NCBI GenBank assembly: GCA_017530965.1
Contig: JAFXLS010000114.1
Coordinates: forward strand, 1 to 37,725
Direction: 5' to 3'
Length of the DNA: 37,725 bases
Origin: Fibrobacter sp.
GTDB taxonomy: Bacteria; Fibrobacterota; Fibrobacteria; Fibrobacterales; Fibrobacteraceae
Positions 15,852 through 23,542 of this stretch are shown piece by piece. How positions within the stretch are numbered: position 1 is the first letter of the stretch; every line of letters starts with the position of its first letter. The notes under the pieces were generated by a model. The model did no database searches and was not told the origin of the DNA. It worked only from the letters and a program-made list of their open reading frames with translations. A program made the position numbers and the translations under genes.

Positions 15852-18218
15852 TCAATCTTTCAGACAACGAATATAAAAGGAATCGCTTGTACTACGAGGA
15901 GAGTCTTCTGAAAAAGCATCCGCAGCAGTTAAATATTTGGGAATATTTTGCATTGAACTGCCATTTTTTACCCAAAACGACACTGTTTCACCAACATTCT
16001 TATACTGTCCATTATACCACAAATACCCTCCTGGTACCGCAGAAAAGCCATAGAAATCATTACCAGCTCCAGTTGTTCCCCACAGATAGGACGACTTTAA
16101 ATATTTTCCGACAACATTTTTCGACAAGATTTGGTCTTCATAGATATAATTATACAACGTCGACCAATCTGACGTCGATGGAATATGCCACCCAGAAAAA
16201 CAAACAGACGTTGCCACAGATGAACTATATGAACCAGAACTTGCATAATTCAAGTTCTGAGCCATCCAAGTCTGTGTTCCGATTTCAATGGTCCTATACA
16301 CTTGATTATCGCGCGTATCAAGCAGCTCACCGTACTTACCTGTAGCAAGCATATCTTGATTCAAGTATTCCGTGGTCACGCAATTATACAAAGAGCAGTC
16401 ATATTTACTTTTAAGCGCAACACTACTCGAAGACTTCGCCACGCTAGAAGAAGACGGAACCACACTACTACTAGATTTCGGTACAATCGAAACAAGGGAA
16501 TCGCCTTCTATACAACGAATAGGACGAGCTGTACTCTTGTTCTGATAATCCAGAATCATATTGTTGGGATATCTTGCATCAACAAAAGTATAGCGATAAT
16601 ACGCTCCTATCGTACTATAATCCGTAGAGGACCAAATATCGGTACTTTTGGTAATGTCAGTACATTCCGAAGAACTGGGGCAATTGCCCGTCGGCAAAGC
16701 AGAAAAGCCATAATCATCTGTACCGGCATAACCTGTAGTCCAACTACTTGCAGCCTTCAATTTTTTTGCAGACGAAGTTTCGCCACCGATATATTTAAGG
16801 AGTGCATTCCATTCCGTGGTATCAGGCAAGTGCCAGCCTTCAGGGCAAATACCACGAACCAAATAAGTCGGAGAGCAAATTTTACCCCTTCCGCATCCCT
16901 TGCTACGAGTCGTGAAAACACCAGCACTATCCATAGCAGCGCCCCATGTATACAATTTCCCGTATTTGCTACAATTATCCGATTTCCCGCCATAGCAGAG
17001 ATTGCCGTAGCTAGAACCACCAACTTTATAGTTATAGTTTAAGTTCTGCGCCATCCATTTTTGCGTCCCGATTTCAATAGTCCTATACACTTGATCATCT
17101 CGCGTATCCAACAACTCGCCGTATTCACCGGCGGCAAGCATCGTCTGGTTCAAATATTCCGTAGTCACGCAATTATACACTGAGCAATCGTATTTTCCCT
17201 TAACCACAATACTTGCAGAGGATGCTGCAATACTACTCGAAGATTTAGCGACACTGTCAGAAGACGCCGTCACACTACTTGAAGACTTTACTGTACTATC
17301 CTTAGAGGATTCTTCATCCCCATCAGTTGATTTTTCAGAACCTTCAGACGGTTCGACTTCTTCAGAACTGCTAGAGGCATCGTCTTCCAATATTTCCTTC
17401 GAATTTCTTAAAGAAGTGGAATCAAAGTAGGCTTCACGACGATCACCCTCTATGCAACGCACAGAAACTCTGGGGTTATTCAAATAATTAATGTTTCCAT
17501 CTACAACAAAATCATCATTTTCAAAGGATAACACATAGCCCACAAGCATCGTCGCGAAGGATTCCCGAACCGTATCGGCTATTCCCCAGAAATATGCATT
17601 ATCATGAACATTGCAGACAGACCCACGGCAAATACCCGCAGGAAGAGCGTTAAATCCATAGGGATCGTTTCCGGAAGCAACCGCAAAATGAATACTGTCC
17701 TTAGAATCAACCACCATCGAGTCGGCCCCGAACCATCCATCCGTTGATTTCAGGTTCTTACCGACCTCTCCTTTTTTGCTATGGGAAGCAACATAATCCT
17801 TCAAGACCTTCCATTCACTCTTGAACGGGACATGCCAACCTTCAGGGCACAAGGCTCTAAGGCTATCATAAATTTCCTGATCGCCGTTGGCCTTATCGCT
17901 CTTATGAGCTTTTATAATGCTAGAAGCATTGTACAACCGGCCGTATTTTTCACACAACGAGTTCTTTTCTGACGGACATTTGCCCTTTCCGTCATTATAA
18001 TTAAGATTTCGTGCAAGCCACTTTTGCGTTCCGATTTGAACAACTTCATAGACCTGATTGTCACGGGCATCAACAATTGTTTCCTTAGCGCTGGAATCCA
18101 GCACTTCTATCGGTTCCGAGACAAGCGCTTCGTACTTGTCTTCGTATTCCGCTTGGTAATCGGAGCAGGCGACCAGGCTAAAGATAACCCCCAGAGAGAC
18201 AATCAGAGACTTTTTCAT
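15852..18218 (-). CDS. Lipoprotein with three FISUMP domains
   Basis: 788-aa predicted lipoprotein of unknown function and the best taxonomic marker here: FISUMP means Fibrobacter succinogenes major paralogous domain. The signal peptide ends in a lipobox, SLVAC, with Cys18 as the lipid site. Each domain opens with D-x-R-D-x-Q-V-Y-x-x-x-x-I-G-T-Q-x-W (about 49-68 for the first) followed by 'NLNY', has a C-x-x-G-W-H-x-P core, and closes with 'R-C-I-E-G-D' or 'RCLKD'. Ser-rich linkers (SSSSVTASSDSVAKSSSS) separate the domains. Domains 2 and 3 share an upstream KYDCSxYNCVTTEYLNQ block, so the coding DNA at about 16255-16415 and 17045-17205 is a clear duplication. Domain 3 lacks the middle 'CSKYGKLYTWGAAM' region. 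The gene sits between a TolA-like gene (8 nt) and the barrel receptor gene (21 nt). Confidence 0.9.
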   Translation of the reverse strand: MKKSLIVSLGVIFSLVACSDYQAEYEDKYEALVSEPIEVLDSSAKETIVDARDNQVYEVVQIGTQKWLARNLNYNDGKGKCPSEKNSLCEKYGRLYNASSIIKAHKSDKANGDQEIYDSLRALCPEGWHVPFKSEWKVLKDYVASHSKKGEVGKNLKSTDGWFGADSMVVDSKDSIHFAVASGNDPYGFNALPAGICRGSVCNVHDNAYFWGIADTVRESFATMLVGYVLSFENDDFVVDGNINYLNNPRVSVRCIEGDRREAYFDSTSLRNSKEILEDDASSSSEEVEPSEGSEKSTDGDEESSKDSTVKSSSSVTASSDSVAKSSSSIAASSASIVVKGKYDCSVYNCVTTEYLNQTMLAAGEYGELLDTRDDQVYRTIEIGTQKWMAQNLNYNYKVGGSSYGNLCYGGKSDNCSKYGKLYTWGAAMDSAGVFTTRSKGCGRGKICSPTYLVRGICPEGWHLPDTTEWNALLKYIGGETSSAKKLKAASSWTTGYAGTDDYGFSALPTGNCPSSSECTDITKSTDIWSSTDYSTIGAYYRYTFVDARYPNNMILDYQNKSTARPIRCIEGDSLVSIVPKSSSSVVPSSSSVAKSSSSVALKSKYDCSLYNCVTTEYLNQDMLATGKYGELLDTRDNQVYRTIEIGTQTWMAQNLNYASSGSYSSSVATSVCFSGWHIPSTSDWSTLYNYIYEDQILSKNVVGKYLKSSYLWGTTGAGNDFYGFSAVPGGYLWYNGQYKNVGETVSFWVKNGSSMQNIPKYLTAADAFSEDSPRSTSDSFYIRCLKD

Positions 18219-18226
18219 ATAAATTC

Positions 18227-19207
18227 CTAAAATACGATGGAAATGCCCACGCAAACAAGACCTGCCGCAGCGACACCCATAGAAATATTTCTGTAGGTCT
18301 GGTACTTGCCCGCATCATCGTGATTCTTTTCGTATTCCTCTTTATTCGCCGGTTCCTTTCTGGTCACGTCTTTTGCCTTGGAATCAAAGACGTAGGTCAT
18401 AACGCCACCCGCGACAGAAACGGCAGCTCCAATAGAGATAGGAACCCAATGAATCTTTGTACCGCCGGAGGATTCTTTATTTTGTTCAGATTTCTTTTCA
18501 GTAGCACTTTGTGCAGCAGCCTTCGCCTGAGCATCTTTCTTTTCTGCCTCGGCAGCCTTACGCTTATTTTCATCTTCCTTCGCCTTGCGTTCGGCTTCCT
18601 GTTTGGCTTTACGATCGGCATCTTCCTTTGCCTTGCGTTCCGCTTCCAACTTGGCCTTACGCTCGGCTTCTTCTTTTGCCTTGCGTTCCGCTTCCAACTT
18701 GGCCTTACGGTCGGCTTCTTCCTTCGCCTTGCGTTCCGCTTCCAGCTTGGCTTTACGCTCGGCTTCTTCCTTCGCCTTGCGTTCCGCTTCCAACTTGGCC
18801 TTACGCTCGGCTTCTTCCTTCGCCTTGCGTTCCGCCTCTAGCTTGGCCTTACGGTCGGCTTCTTCCTTTGCCTTGCGTTCCGCCTCTAGCTTAGCCTTGC
18901 GGTCGGCTTCTTCCTTCGCCTTGCGTTCCGCCTCTAGCTTAGCCTTGCGGTCGGCTTCTTCTTTCGCCTTACGGTCAGCTTCCAGTTTAGCCTTACGGTT
19001 CGCCTCTTCTTTTGCCTTGCGTTCGGCGGCAGCCTTGGCGGCATTTTCCTTTACCTTCTGCTTCTTTTCTTGAATAGAAGGTCCATTATACTCCGCCGGA
19101 GTATCCCAATCGTCTGACGACGCCATATCAGCATCATCCCAAATGTCCGCAAAGGCGGCATTACTTGCCATAAGGCAAAAAACAAAGGCAAAAAGAATTT
19201 TCTTCAT
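18227..19207 (-). CDS. TolA-like periplasmic repeat protein with C-terminal hydrophobic segments
   Basis: 326-aa protein of unknown function. A signal peptide (MKKILFAFVFCLMASNAAFA) precedes an acidic Trp/Asp-rich stretch, then about 150 residues (62-212) made of an 8-residue unit, R-K-A-K-x-E-A-x, alternating as RKAKEEAD and RKAKLEAE. This should be a long, rigid, highly charged helix, as in domain II of TolA. The C-terminus has two Gly/Ala-rich hydrophobic segments (252-275 ISIGAAVSVAGGVMTYVF and about 306-326 ISMGVAAAGLVCVGISIVF) separated by a charged loop. The layout suggests a helix spanning the periplasm and anchored at its C-terminal end, the reverse of TolA, but this is inference. 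It is the first gene of the TolA-like / FISUMP / barrel run. Unrelated opposite-strand ORFs arise from the repeat. Confidence 0.75.
   Translation of the reverse strand: MKKILFAFVFCLMASNAAFADIWDDADMASSDDWDTPAEYNGPSIQEKKQKVKENAAKAAAERKAKEEANRKAKLEADRKAKEEADRKAKLEAERKAKEEADRKAKLEAERKAKEEADRKAKLEAERKAKEEAERKAKLEAERKAKEEAERKAKLEAERKAKEEADRKAKLEAERKAKEEAERKAKLEAERKAKEDADRKAKQEAERKAKEDENKRKAAEAEKKDAQAKAAAQSATEKKSEQNKESSGGTKIHWVPISIGAAVSVAGGVMTYVFDSKAKDVTRKEPANKEEYEKNHDDAGKYQTYRNISMGVAAAGLVCVGISIVF
18572..19024. repeat. Coding tandem repeat, 24/48-bp unit
   Basis: About 450 bp encoding the RKAKxEAx helix. The 48-bp unit (two 8-residue subunits) recurs about nine times with mainly synonymous and Glu/Asp or Glu/Leu changes. 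Such arrays commonly vary in copy number by slippage or recombination. It is not a CRISPR array: units are contiguous, lack spacers and keep frame. Confidence 0.9.
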
Positions 19208-19233
19208 ATTGTCTTAAAAAAAATTCCCCACCC

Positions 19234-19265
19234 AAAAGAGGCGCCCGCCCTTAGCGGGCCTCTTT
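19234..19265 (-). terminator. Terminator of the small lipoprotein gene
   Basis: On the minus strand AAAGAGG..GCGGGC pairs through a 6+6-bp stem with a 2-nt bulge (loop of 5 nt), followed by TTTTGGG and, 8 nt on, eight T residues. It lies 45 nt after the stop at 19307 and before the TolA-like gene, separating the two transcripts. Confidence 0.75.
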
Positions 19266-19306
19266 CGAATAAAGGAATTTTTATCCATTGCTAGTTTTTT
19301 ACGATA

Positions 19307-19837
19307 TTAATAGTTTGCGTAGCCTTCTGTCTGAGCCGGGGCAGCTTCCTGCGGAGCAGCTTCAGATGCAGCGGGCTTCATAATGATACCATCGGGGACC
19401 AGAGCCGGAGCCTTGTCATCCTTTTCCACAGCCAGGCTCGGATCATAGACAGAAGCCCACTTAGCGGTTTCATCCGGAGAAATGGCCACATAGTCCAGAG
19501 CGAGACCAGAATACTTACAGTACTGCTTTTCAACCATACCGTTCTTTTCCTGGTGGAATTCCATACGGACGCGGTAGATATCCTTAGCTTCGGGCTTCTT
19601 GGAGCTTACGAACTTGACAAAGTCGACTTCGGAGCAAGGACCATCCTGCTTGAAGAACACAGGACCAAGAACCACGGCCTTAAGTCCAGCATAAGCACGG
19701 ATCTGAGTCGTTTCCTTGTGACTGATATCATTCATCTTCTCTACGTTAGTAGAAGAGAATGCAGCACATCCGCAGAATGCAGACATTGCAATGGCCGAAG
19801 CCAAAAGAAGGGTTTTAGAGAGAATTGATTTTTTCAT
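19307..19837 (-). CDS. Small putative lipoprotein, unknown function
   Basis: 176-aa exported protein I do not recognise. The N-terminus MKKSILSKTLLLASAIAMSAFCGC is a signal peptide with a lipobox-like FCGC, so Cys24 may be lipidated. A central region (about 45-130) contains 'IRAYAGLKAVVLGPVFFKQDGPCSEVDF' and a strand-like RVRMEFHQEKNG, with further cysteines that might form a disulfide. The C-terminal 35 residues are Ala/Pro/Glu-rich and look disordered. Start: ATG 19837 was preferred over the in-frame ATG at 19846 because GGA sits at a good distance upstream. The gene is divergent from the nitrilase-family gene and has its own terminator, so it is probably a single-gene transcript. Confidence 0.65.
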   Translation of the reverse strand: MKKSILSKTLLLASAIAMSAFCGCAAFSSTNVEKMNDISHKETTQIRAYAGLKAVVLGPVFFKQDGPCSEVDFVKFVSSKKPEAKDIYRVRMEFHQEKNGMVEKQYCKYSGLALDYVAISPDETAKWASVYDPSLAVEKDDKAPALVPDGIIMKPAASEAAPQEAAPAQTEGYANY

Positions 19838-19930
19838 GGAGTCCATCCTTGTGTTTTGGTAATTTTTGTTAACACGAAAGTTAAGAAAAATAAACATTTG
19901 TGTCACCCCCCAAAAATGTATTTTTTCCCC

Positions 19931-20716
19931 ATGCTCGACCTGTATCTTGTGCAAATGGACGTTTTTCCCAACAACAAGGCAAAAAATTTTGCCAAAGTTT
20001 TCGATTTAACCGCCCAAATTCATAAAGAACAGGACGACCCCGTTCCTGGACTGATCATTTTACCGGAAATGTTCGCCACGGGCTACTTGCCCTTACATCC
20101 CGAAAGTGCCGCCGAAAATTTTTCAACCAAGGACTCCGGTGAAACAGCAAAATTTTTGTACGAACTTGCAAACAAAACCGGTTGCGCAGTCATGGGTGCC
20201 GGCATAGCGAAGGGCGATGAACCAAACAAACAACTATTGAACCACAGTAGCGTTTACTTGCCCGCCCACCCGCAAGAGTTCGCCCACTACGACAAGAGAC
20301 ACCCTTTCTTTATGGAACAGGGAAAATTCAGCGCAGGCGAAAAAGTTAATTTATTCAAAATAGCTAATTGGAATGTTGCGGCGACCATCTGTTTTGATTT
20401 ACGTTTCCCCGAACTTTATCGCGACGCCGTAAAAGCAGGTGCAAGACTGATTACCGTTCAGGCTGCCTGGCCCGCCGCACGAATTGCACATTGGAAAACC
20501 CTGTTGCAAGCCCGAGCTATCGAAGATCAAGTGTATATTGCCGCCGTAAACTGTACCGGCAACGCCTTAAATGGCGGTAACTCTATGATAGTCAATCCAA
20601 AAGGTGATATCATGGTTTCTACAGACCAAAAAGAAGGCGTCATTTATGCACGAATTGAGTCTGCACCACAAGAAGAATATCGTGAAAAATTTCCTGTTCT
20701 AAAGGAAATAATCTAA
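19931..20716 (+). CDS. Carbon-nitrogen hydrolase (nitrilase superfamily), Nit2/omega-amidase-like
   Basis: Cytoplasmic amidase of 261 aa with the complete Glu-Lys-Cys triad: Glu46 in IILPEMFATGY, Lys122 in HYDKRHPF and Cys154 in ATICFDLRFPELYRD. The FDLRFPELYRD context and the compact single-domain length fit the Nit2/YafV-like branch that deamidates alpha-ketoglutaramate or ketosuccinamate, a metabolite-repair step after transamination of glutamine or asparagine. Related branches (N-carbamoylputrescine amidase and others) cannot be excluded by eye. ATG 19931 begins the conserved first strand (LDLYLVQMDVF); ATG 19916 in frame is an alternative. Neither has a good Shine-Dalgarno. It is divergent from the small lipoprotein and has no clear partner downstream. 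Confidence 0.85.
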   Translation: MLDLYLVQMDVFPNNKAKNFAKVFDLTAQIHKEQDDPVPGLIILPEMFATGYLPLHPESAAENFSTKDSGETAKFLYELANKTGCAVMGAGIAKGDEPNKQLLNHSSVYLPAHPQEFAHYDKRHPFFMEQGKFSAGEKVNLFKIANWNVAATICFDLRFPELYRDAVKAGARLITVQAAWPAARIAHWKTLLQARAIEDQVYIAAVNCTGNALNGGNSMIVNPKGDIMVSTDQKEGVIYARIESAPQEEYREKFPVLKEII

Positions 20717-20776
20717 CTCACGGTCTATCAACAATTTAGGCTCAACATACCCAAATCAGTCCAAAAAAAGACTTCA

Positions 20777-20808
20777 TTTTTGACATTGAAATGTCAAAAA
20801 TATATTGT
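20777..20808 (+). promoter_or_regulatory. Promoter with a perfect palindromic operator
   Basis: A perfect inverted repeat (TTTTTGACAT, 4-nt centre TGAA, ATGTCAAAAA; 20777-20800) contains the -35 hexamer TTGACA at 20780-20785. A -10-like TATTGT follows at 20803-20808 with a 17-nt spacer. A protein bound to the palindrome would block RNA polymerase. The first ATG downstream is that of the 43-aa HTH-like protein at 20856, with GAGG before it. Autoregulation by that protein is an inference. Confidence 0.7.
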
Positions 20809-20855
20809 ATCTTTATAGTAAGAAACGAATACGTCTAAACGTGTGAGGTAACCAT

Positions 20856-20987
20856 ATGTCGAACACAAACAGACTCCAGTACGCCAAGGCTCTAATCAAA
20901 GCCGGCATCACTCGCGAGCTGATTCTCAAGATCACTTCGATCTCGAGTTATCAGTATTCCCAGATTCAAAGGGAACTCGCCGCATAG
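20856..20987 (+). CDS. Tiny 43-aa helix-turn-helix-like protein
   Basis: A short ORF with good translation signals: GAGG eight nt before ATG 20856 and a strong promoter 50 nt upstream. The product contains KALIKAGITRELILKITSIS and YSQIQRELAA, which resembles the tri-helical HTH of resolvases or IS30-type proteins ('LIKAGxSxxxIAKxxxxSxxTxxREL'), with the turn and second helix shifted. It would be all DNA-binding domain with no catalytic part. Downstream lies a 117-aa unknown 17 nt away, then maltokinase. No homologue can be asserted by eye. It might be an autoregulator acting on the upstream palindrome. Confidence 0.6.
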   Translation: MSNTNRLQYAKALIKAGITRELILKITSISSYQYSQIQRELAA

Positions 20988-21004
20988 GGATTCGCACATT
21001 GCGA

Positions 21005-21358
21005 ATGGTGTTAGTCATTTCCGCACAGCCGGCCACCTCCAATGAGGAAAGGCAGGCTGTGCTTTTTAGTTGCTTTCGTGACGGTTCCCTTTTAATGGAA
21101 GCCAAAGACGGCAAGAAGCCTGCACGTTTTTACCTCAAACCAGGTGACATTTTTCCTTGGGATCAATTTTTGCCCAAGTTGCTTGTCAACTGGCAGCTCA
21201 GCGACTATAAGGACATTCCCAAAGAATTCAAGCCACAAAAAAGAATTCCCGATTTCGTACTAGAAGGACTCCTAAAAGAGCCTCTCGAAACACAGCTCAA
21301 AATTCTAGCGACATTAAGAAGCCAAGGATATTTTTCAGCATTGCCGATGAGGAAATGA
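21005..21358 (+). CDS. 117-aa protein of unknown function
   Basis: I do not recognise this protein. From ATG 21005 it reads MVLVISAQPATSNEERQAVL, followed by FSCFRDGSLLMEAKDGKKPARFYLKPGDIFPWDQFLPKLL and a helical C-terminus (DFVLEGLLKEPLETQLKILATLRSQGYF). There is no signal peptide or membrane segment. A TTG two codons upstream is an alternative start. It is sandwiched between the 43-aa HTH-like gene (17-nt gap) and maltokinase (18-nt gap), so all three are probably read from the palindromic promoter at 20777-20808. The basic, strand-helix composition is compatible with a small regulatory partner of the HTH protein, but nothing confirms this. Confidence 0.6.
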   Translation: MVLVISAQPATSNEERQAVLFSCFRDGSLLMEAKDGKKPARFYLKPGDIFPWDQFLPKLLVNWQLSDYKDIPKEFKPQKRIPDFVLEGLLKEPLETQLKILATLRSQGYFSALPMRK

Positions 21359-21376
21359 TTTTTCTAGATTCCTGGC

Positions 21377-22498
21377 ATGAGCAATTGGGATTCTATCACA
21401 CAGCAACGCTGGTTTATGGGAAAGGGCCGCAAGGTCTATTCTATCAAGGAATACGATTCTCTCCTTATCGGCGACACAAAAATTTCTATTGTCGAAATCC
21501 GTTTTGAAAAAGATGAATGCGATTTTTACGCCACCATCGAGGACGAAAGCAAAATAGGTACTGTATTGGCCGAATATTTTGGCCAAAGATTTCCCAAAGA
21601 AGTTCTGCTACGCGCCAAGCCCCTGAATGCAGAGCAGAGTAATTCTGCATTCTATTCCAAGGGGGAATTCTTTTTCAAGCTGTACCGCCGTTTGCAAGTC
21701 GGTGAGCATCCCGAAGCAGAAATCATGAATCACCTGAGCCAGAAAACCGCGCAGGGATTCCCCAAAATTGCCCCGGATTTTTACGGAGATTTCAGCTACA
21801 CAAAAAGCGGCGACAAGCGCACCCTCGGGATTCTAGAAGAACATATTCCCGACGCCAAGAATGCCTGGGAAATTTTCACCGACGTTAAAAGCACCGATAC
21901 CGAATTCTACAAAAATGCAACAAATCAGCTAGGGCGCACCACCGCCATCATGCACAAGGCGCTCAAGGATCTTGACGGCACCGCCCCGCAGACCGAAGAA
22001 GTCCCCTACGACAAGCTGATTGGACTGTTGAAGGCCAACGGGAAAGAGAATTTGATTGTCCGCGTAGAAAGCATCAGGTCGCAGCAAGCCCAGGAAGGCT
22101 ATGCAGGCGTCCTCGAACCGCAACGCATTCATGGGGATTATCACCTAGGGCAGCTGCTTTATAAAGACGGCAAGTTTATCATACTCGATTTTGAGGGAGA
22201 ACCTACTCGTACCTTGGAATACAGGCGCAGGCTCCGCTCCCCCGCCGCCGACATAGCCGGCATGCTTCGCAGCTTCGCCTATGCCAGCGCCGTGCGCAAC
22301 GACAAAGAATTTGAACAGGTCACGGCAGAAGCCTTTTTGCAAGGCTACAGCCAAGAAAGCGGCATTCCCGTACCGCAATTAAAAGCAGAGGCCTCGCCCT
22401 ATGTATTGGGCAAGGCCATCTACGAAGCTTGTTACGAACTGGAATTCAGGCCCGACTGGTTCTGGATTCCAGAAACCGCCTTAAAAAGCGGGCTCTAA
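21377..22498 (+). CDS. mak: Maltokinase (maltose 1-phosphate forming)
   Basis: 373-aa kinase of the aminoglycoside-phosphotransferase fold that phosphorylates maltose with ATP to maltose 1-phosphate, the donor used by GlgE in alpha-glucan synthesis. The family pattern is clear: an N-terminal cap (QQRWFMGKGRKVYSIKEYDSL), RIHGDYHLGQLLYKDGK (Brenner motif, His252-Asp254), IILDFEGEP for magnesium binding, and SPAADIAGMLRSFAYA. Trehalose synthase, GlgE and GlgB are not in the window, so the route to maltose is not shown. Fibrobacter is known to store glycogen, which fits. The start ATG 21377 lies 18 nt after the 117-aa gene, with no clear Shine-Dalgarno. Its TAA overlaps the convergent queA stop within CTAA (22495-22498). 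Confidence 0.87.
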   Translation: MSNWDSITQQRWFMGKGRKVYSIKEYDSLLIGDTKISIVEIRFEKDECDFYATIEDESKIGTVLAEYFGQRFPKEVLLRAKPLNAEQSNSAFYSKGEFFFKLYRRLQVGEHPEAEIMNHLSQKTAQGFPKIAPDFYGDFSYTKSGDKRTLGILEEHIPDAKNAWEIFTDVKSTDTEFYKNATNQLGRTTAIMHKALKDLDGTAPQTEEVPYDKLIGLLKANGKENLIVRVESIRSQQAQEGYAGVLEPQRIHGDYHLGQLLYKDGKFIILDFEGEPTRTLEYRRRLRSPAADIAGMLRSFAYASAVRNDKEFEQVTAEAFLQGYSQESGIPVPQLKAEASPYVLGKAIYEACYELEFRPDWFWIPETALKSGL

Positions 22499-23541
22499 AG
22501 AATCAGCATACCGTCGCCGTAGCTGAAAAGCTTCATCTTGTTTTCGACCGCCATCTTATAGGCAGCAAGCGTATTTTCGCGGCCATAAAAGGCGGACACC
22601 AGCAAAATCAACGAACTTTTCGGCCAGTGGAAATTGGTCAAGAGGCCATCCACAATCTTGTAGCGGTAACCCGGATAGAAGAACGCATGGGTCACGCCCT
22701 TCTGCGCCTTCACGATACCGTTGGCGTCGGCAATGGTTTCGACGACGCGGGTACTCGTGGTACCTACGGTCACTACGCGACCACCTTCGCGCTTGGCCTT
22801 GTTGATGATTTCGGCGTTTTCCTTGGTGAGTTCGTAATGTTCGCCATGCATTTTGTGCTGGGTAAAGTCTTCGACCGAAATATTCTGGAAGGTTCCCGGA
22901 CCCACATGCAGCGTAACTTCGGCTACGTAAACACCCTTCGCTTTCAAAGCATCGAGCATTTCCTCACTAAAATGCAAGCTTGCCGTGGGAGCGGCTACGG
23001 CACCCGAATACTTCGCGAAAATGGTCTGGTAAGCCAGCTTATCATCTTCGTCATCGGGGCGGTCGATGTAAGGCGGCAGCGGCACGTGGCCTTCGCGATT
23101 CATCACCGCTTCGAGTTCCACAGGCGTCACCGCAAAACGCAACACGCGGGTGCCATCTTCCTTGATGTCTTCGACAACCGTCTTGACGCCCGCAATATCG
23201 AGCTCACGACCAATCTTGAAAGCCTTACCCGGGCGAACCTGCGCCTCATAGCGGGCAGAGCCATCTTCAGTAGGAATCAAAGCCTGCACCAAGAGGGTTT
23301 CCACTTCGCCGCCGTGCAAGGTATGGCCGTAAAGTCGAGCCGGAATCACCTTCGTATTGTTCACCACCAGGCAATCGCCCGGCTTAAAAAGGTCGACAAT
23401 TTCAGGAGCCTTCATGATATGGCGTTCGCCGCCATCCTTGGGGCAGTGCAGAATACGAGTTTTCCCCTTGCCTGCCGTGCGGCTGGCAATCAGTTCCTTG
23501 GGAAATTCAAAATTGTAGTCAGAAAGATTATGCGATTCCAT
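22495..23541 (-). CDS. queA: S-adenosylmethionine:tRNA ribosyltransferase-isomerase
   Basis: Adds the ribosyl part of S-adenosylmethionine to preQ1 at position 34 of tRNAs with GUN anticodons, giving epoxyqueuosine. The 348-aa length is typical. Motifs include LSDYNFEFPKELIASRTAGKGKTRIL, GDCLVVNNTKVIPARLYG, the HVPLPPYIDRPDDEDDKLAYQTIFAKYSGAVAAPTASLHFSEE region, and HVGPGTFQNISVEDFTQHKMHGEHYEL, then GTTSTRVVET and TNFHWPKSSLILLVSAF near the end. ATG 23541 is one nt after the stop of the WYL regulator gene, so the two are almost certainly on one message. The stop overlaps the convergent maltokinase stop. Confidence 0.96.
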   Translation of the reverse strand: MESHNLSDYNFEFPKELIASRTAGKGKTRILHCPKDGGERHIMKAPEIVDLFKPGDCLVVNNTKVIPARLYGHTLHGGEVETLLVQALIPTEDGSARYEAQVRPGKAFKIGRELDIAGVKTVVEDIKEDGTRVLRFAVTPVELEAVMNREGHVPLPPYIDRPDDEDDKLAYQTIFAKYSGAVAAPTASLHFSEEMLDALKAKGVYVAEVTLHVGPGTFQNISVEDFTQHKMHGEHYELTKENAEIINKAKREGGRVVTVGTTSTRVVETIADANGIVKAQKGVTHAFFYPGYRYKIVDGLLTNFHWPKSSLILLVSAFYGRENTLAAYKMAVENKMKLFSYGDGMLIL

Positions 23542-23542
23542 T

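Noticed and set aside
18572..19024. Regular repeat that could be mistaken for a CRISPR array
   Set aside because: Units are contiguous, lack spacers, keep the reading frame and encode a helix.
18585..19073. Plus-strand ORF reading ALRSASS repeats
   Set aside because: Mirror frame of the TolA-like coding repeat; no start signal and reversed sense of a gene with signal peptide.
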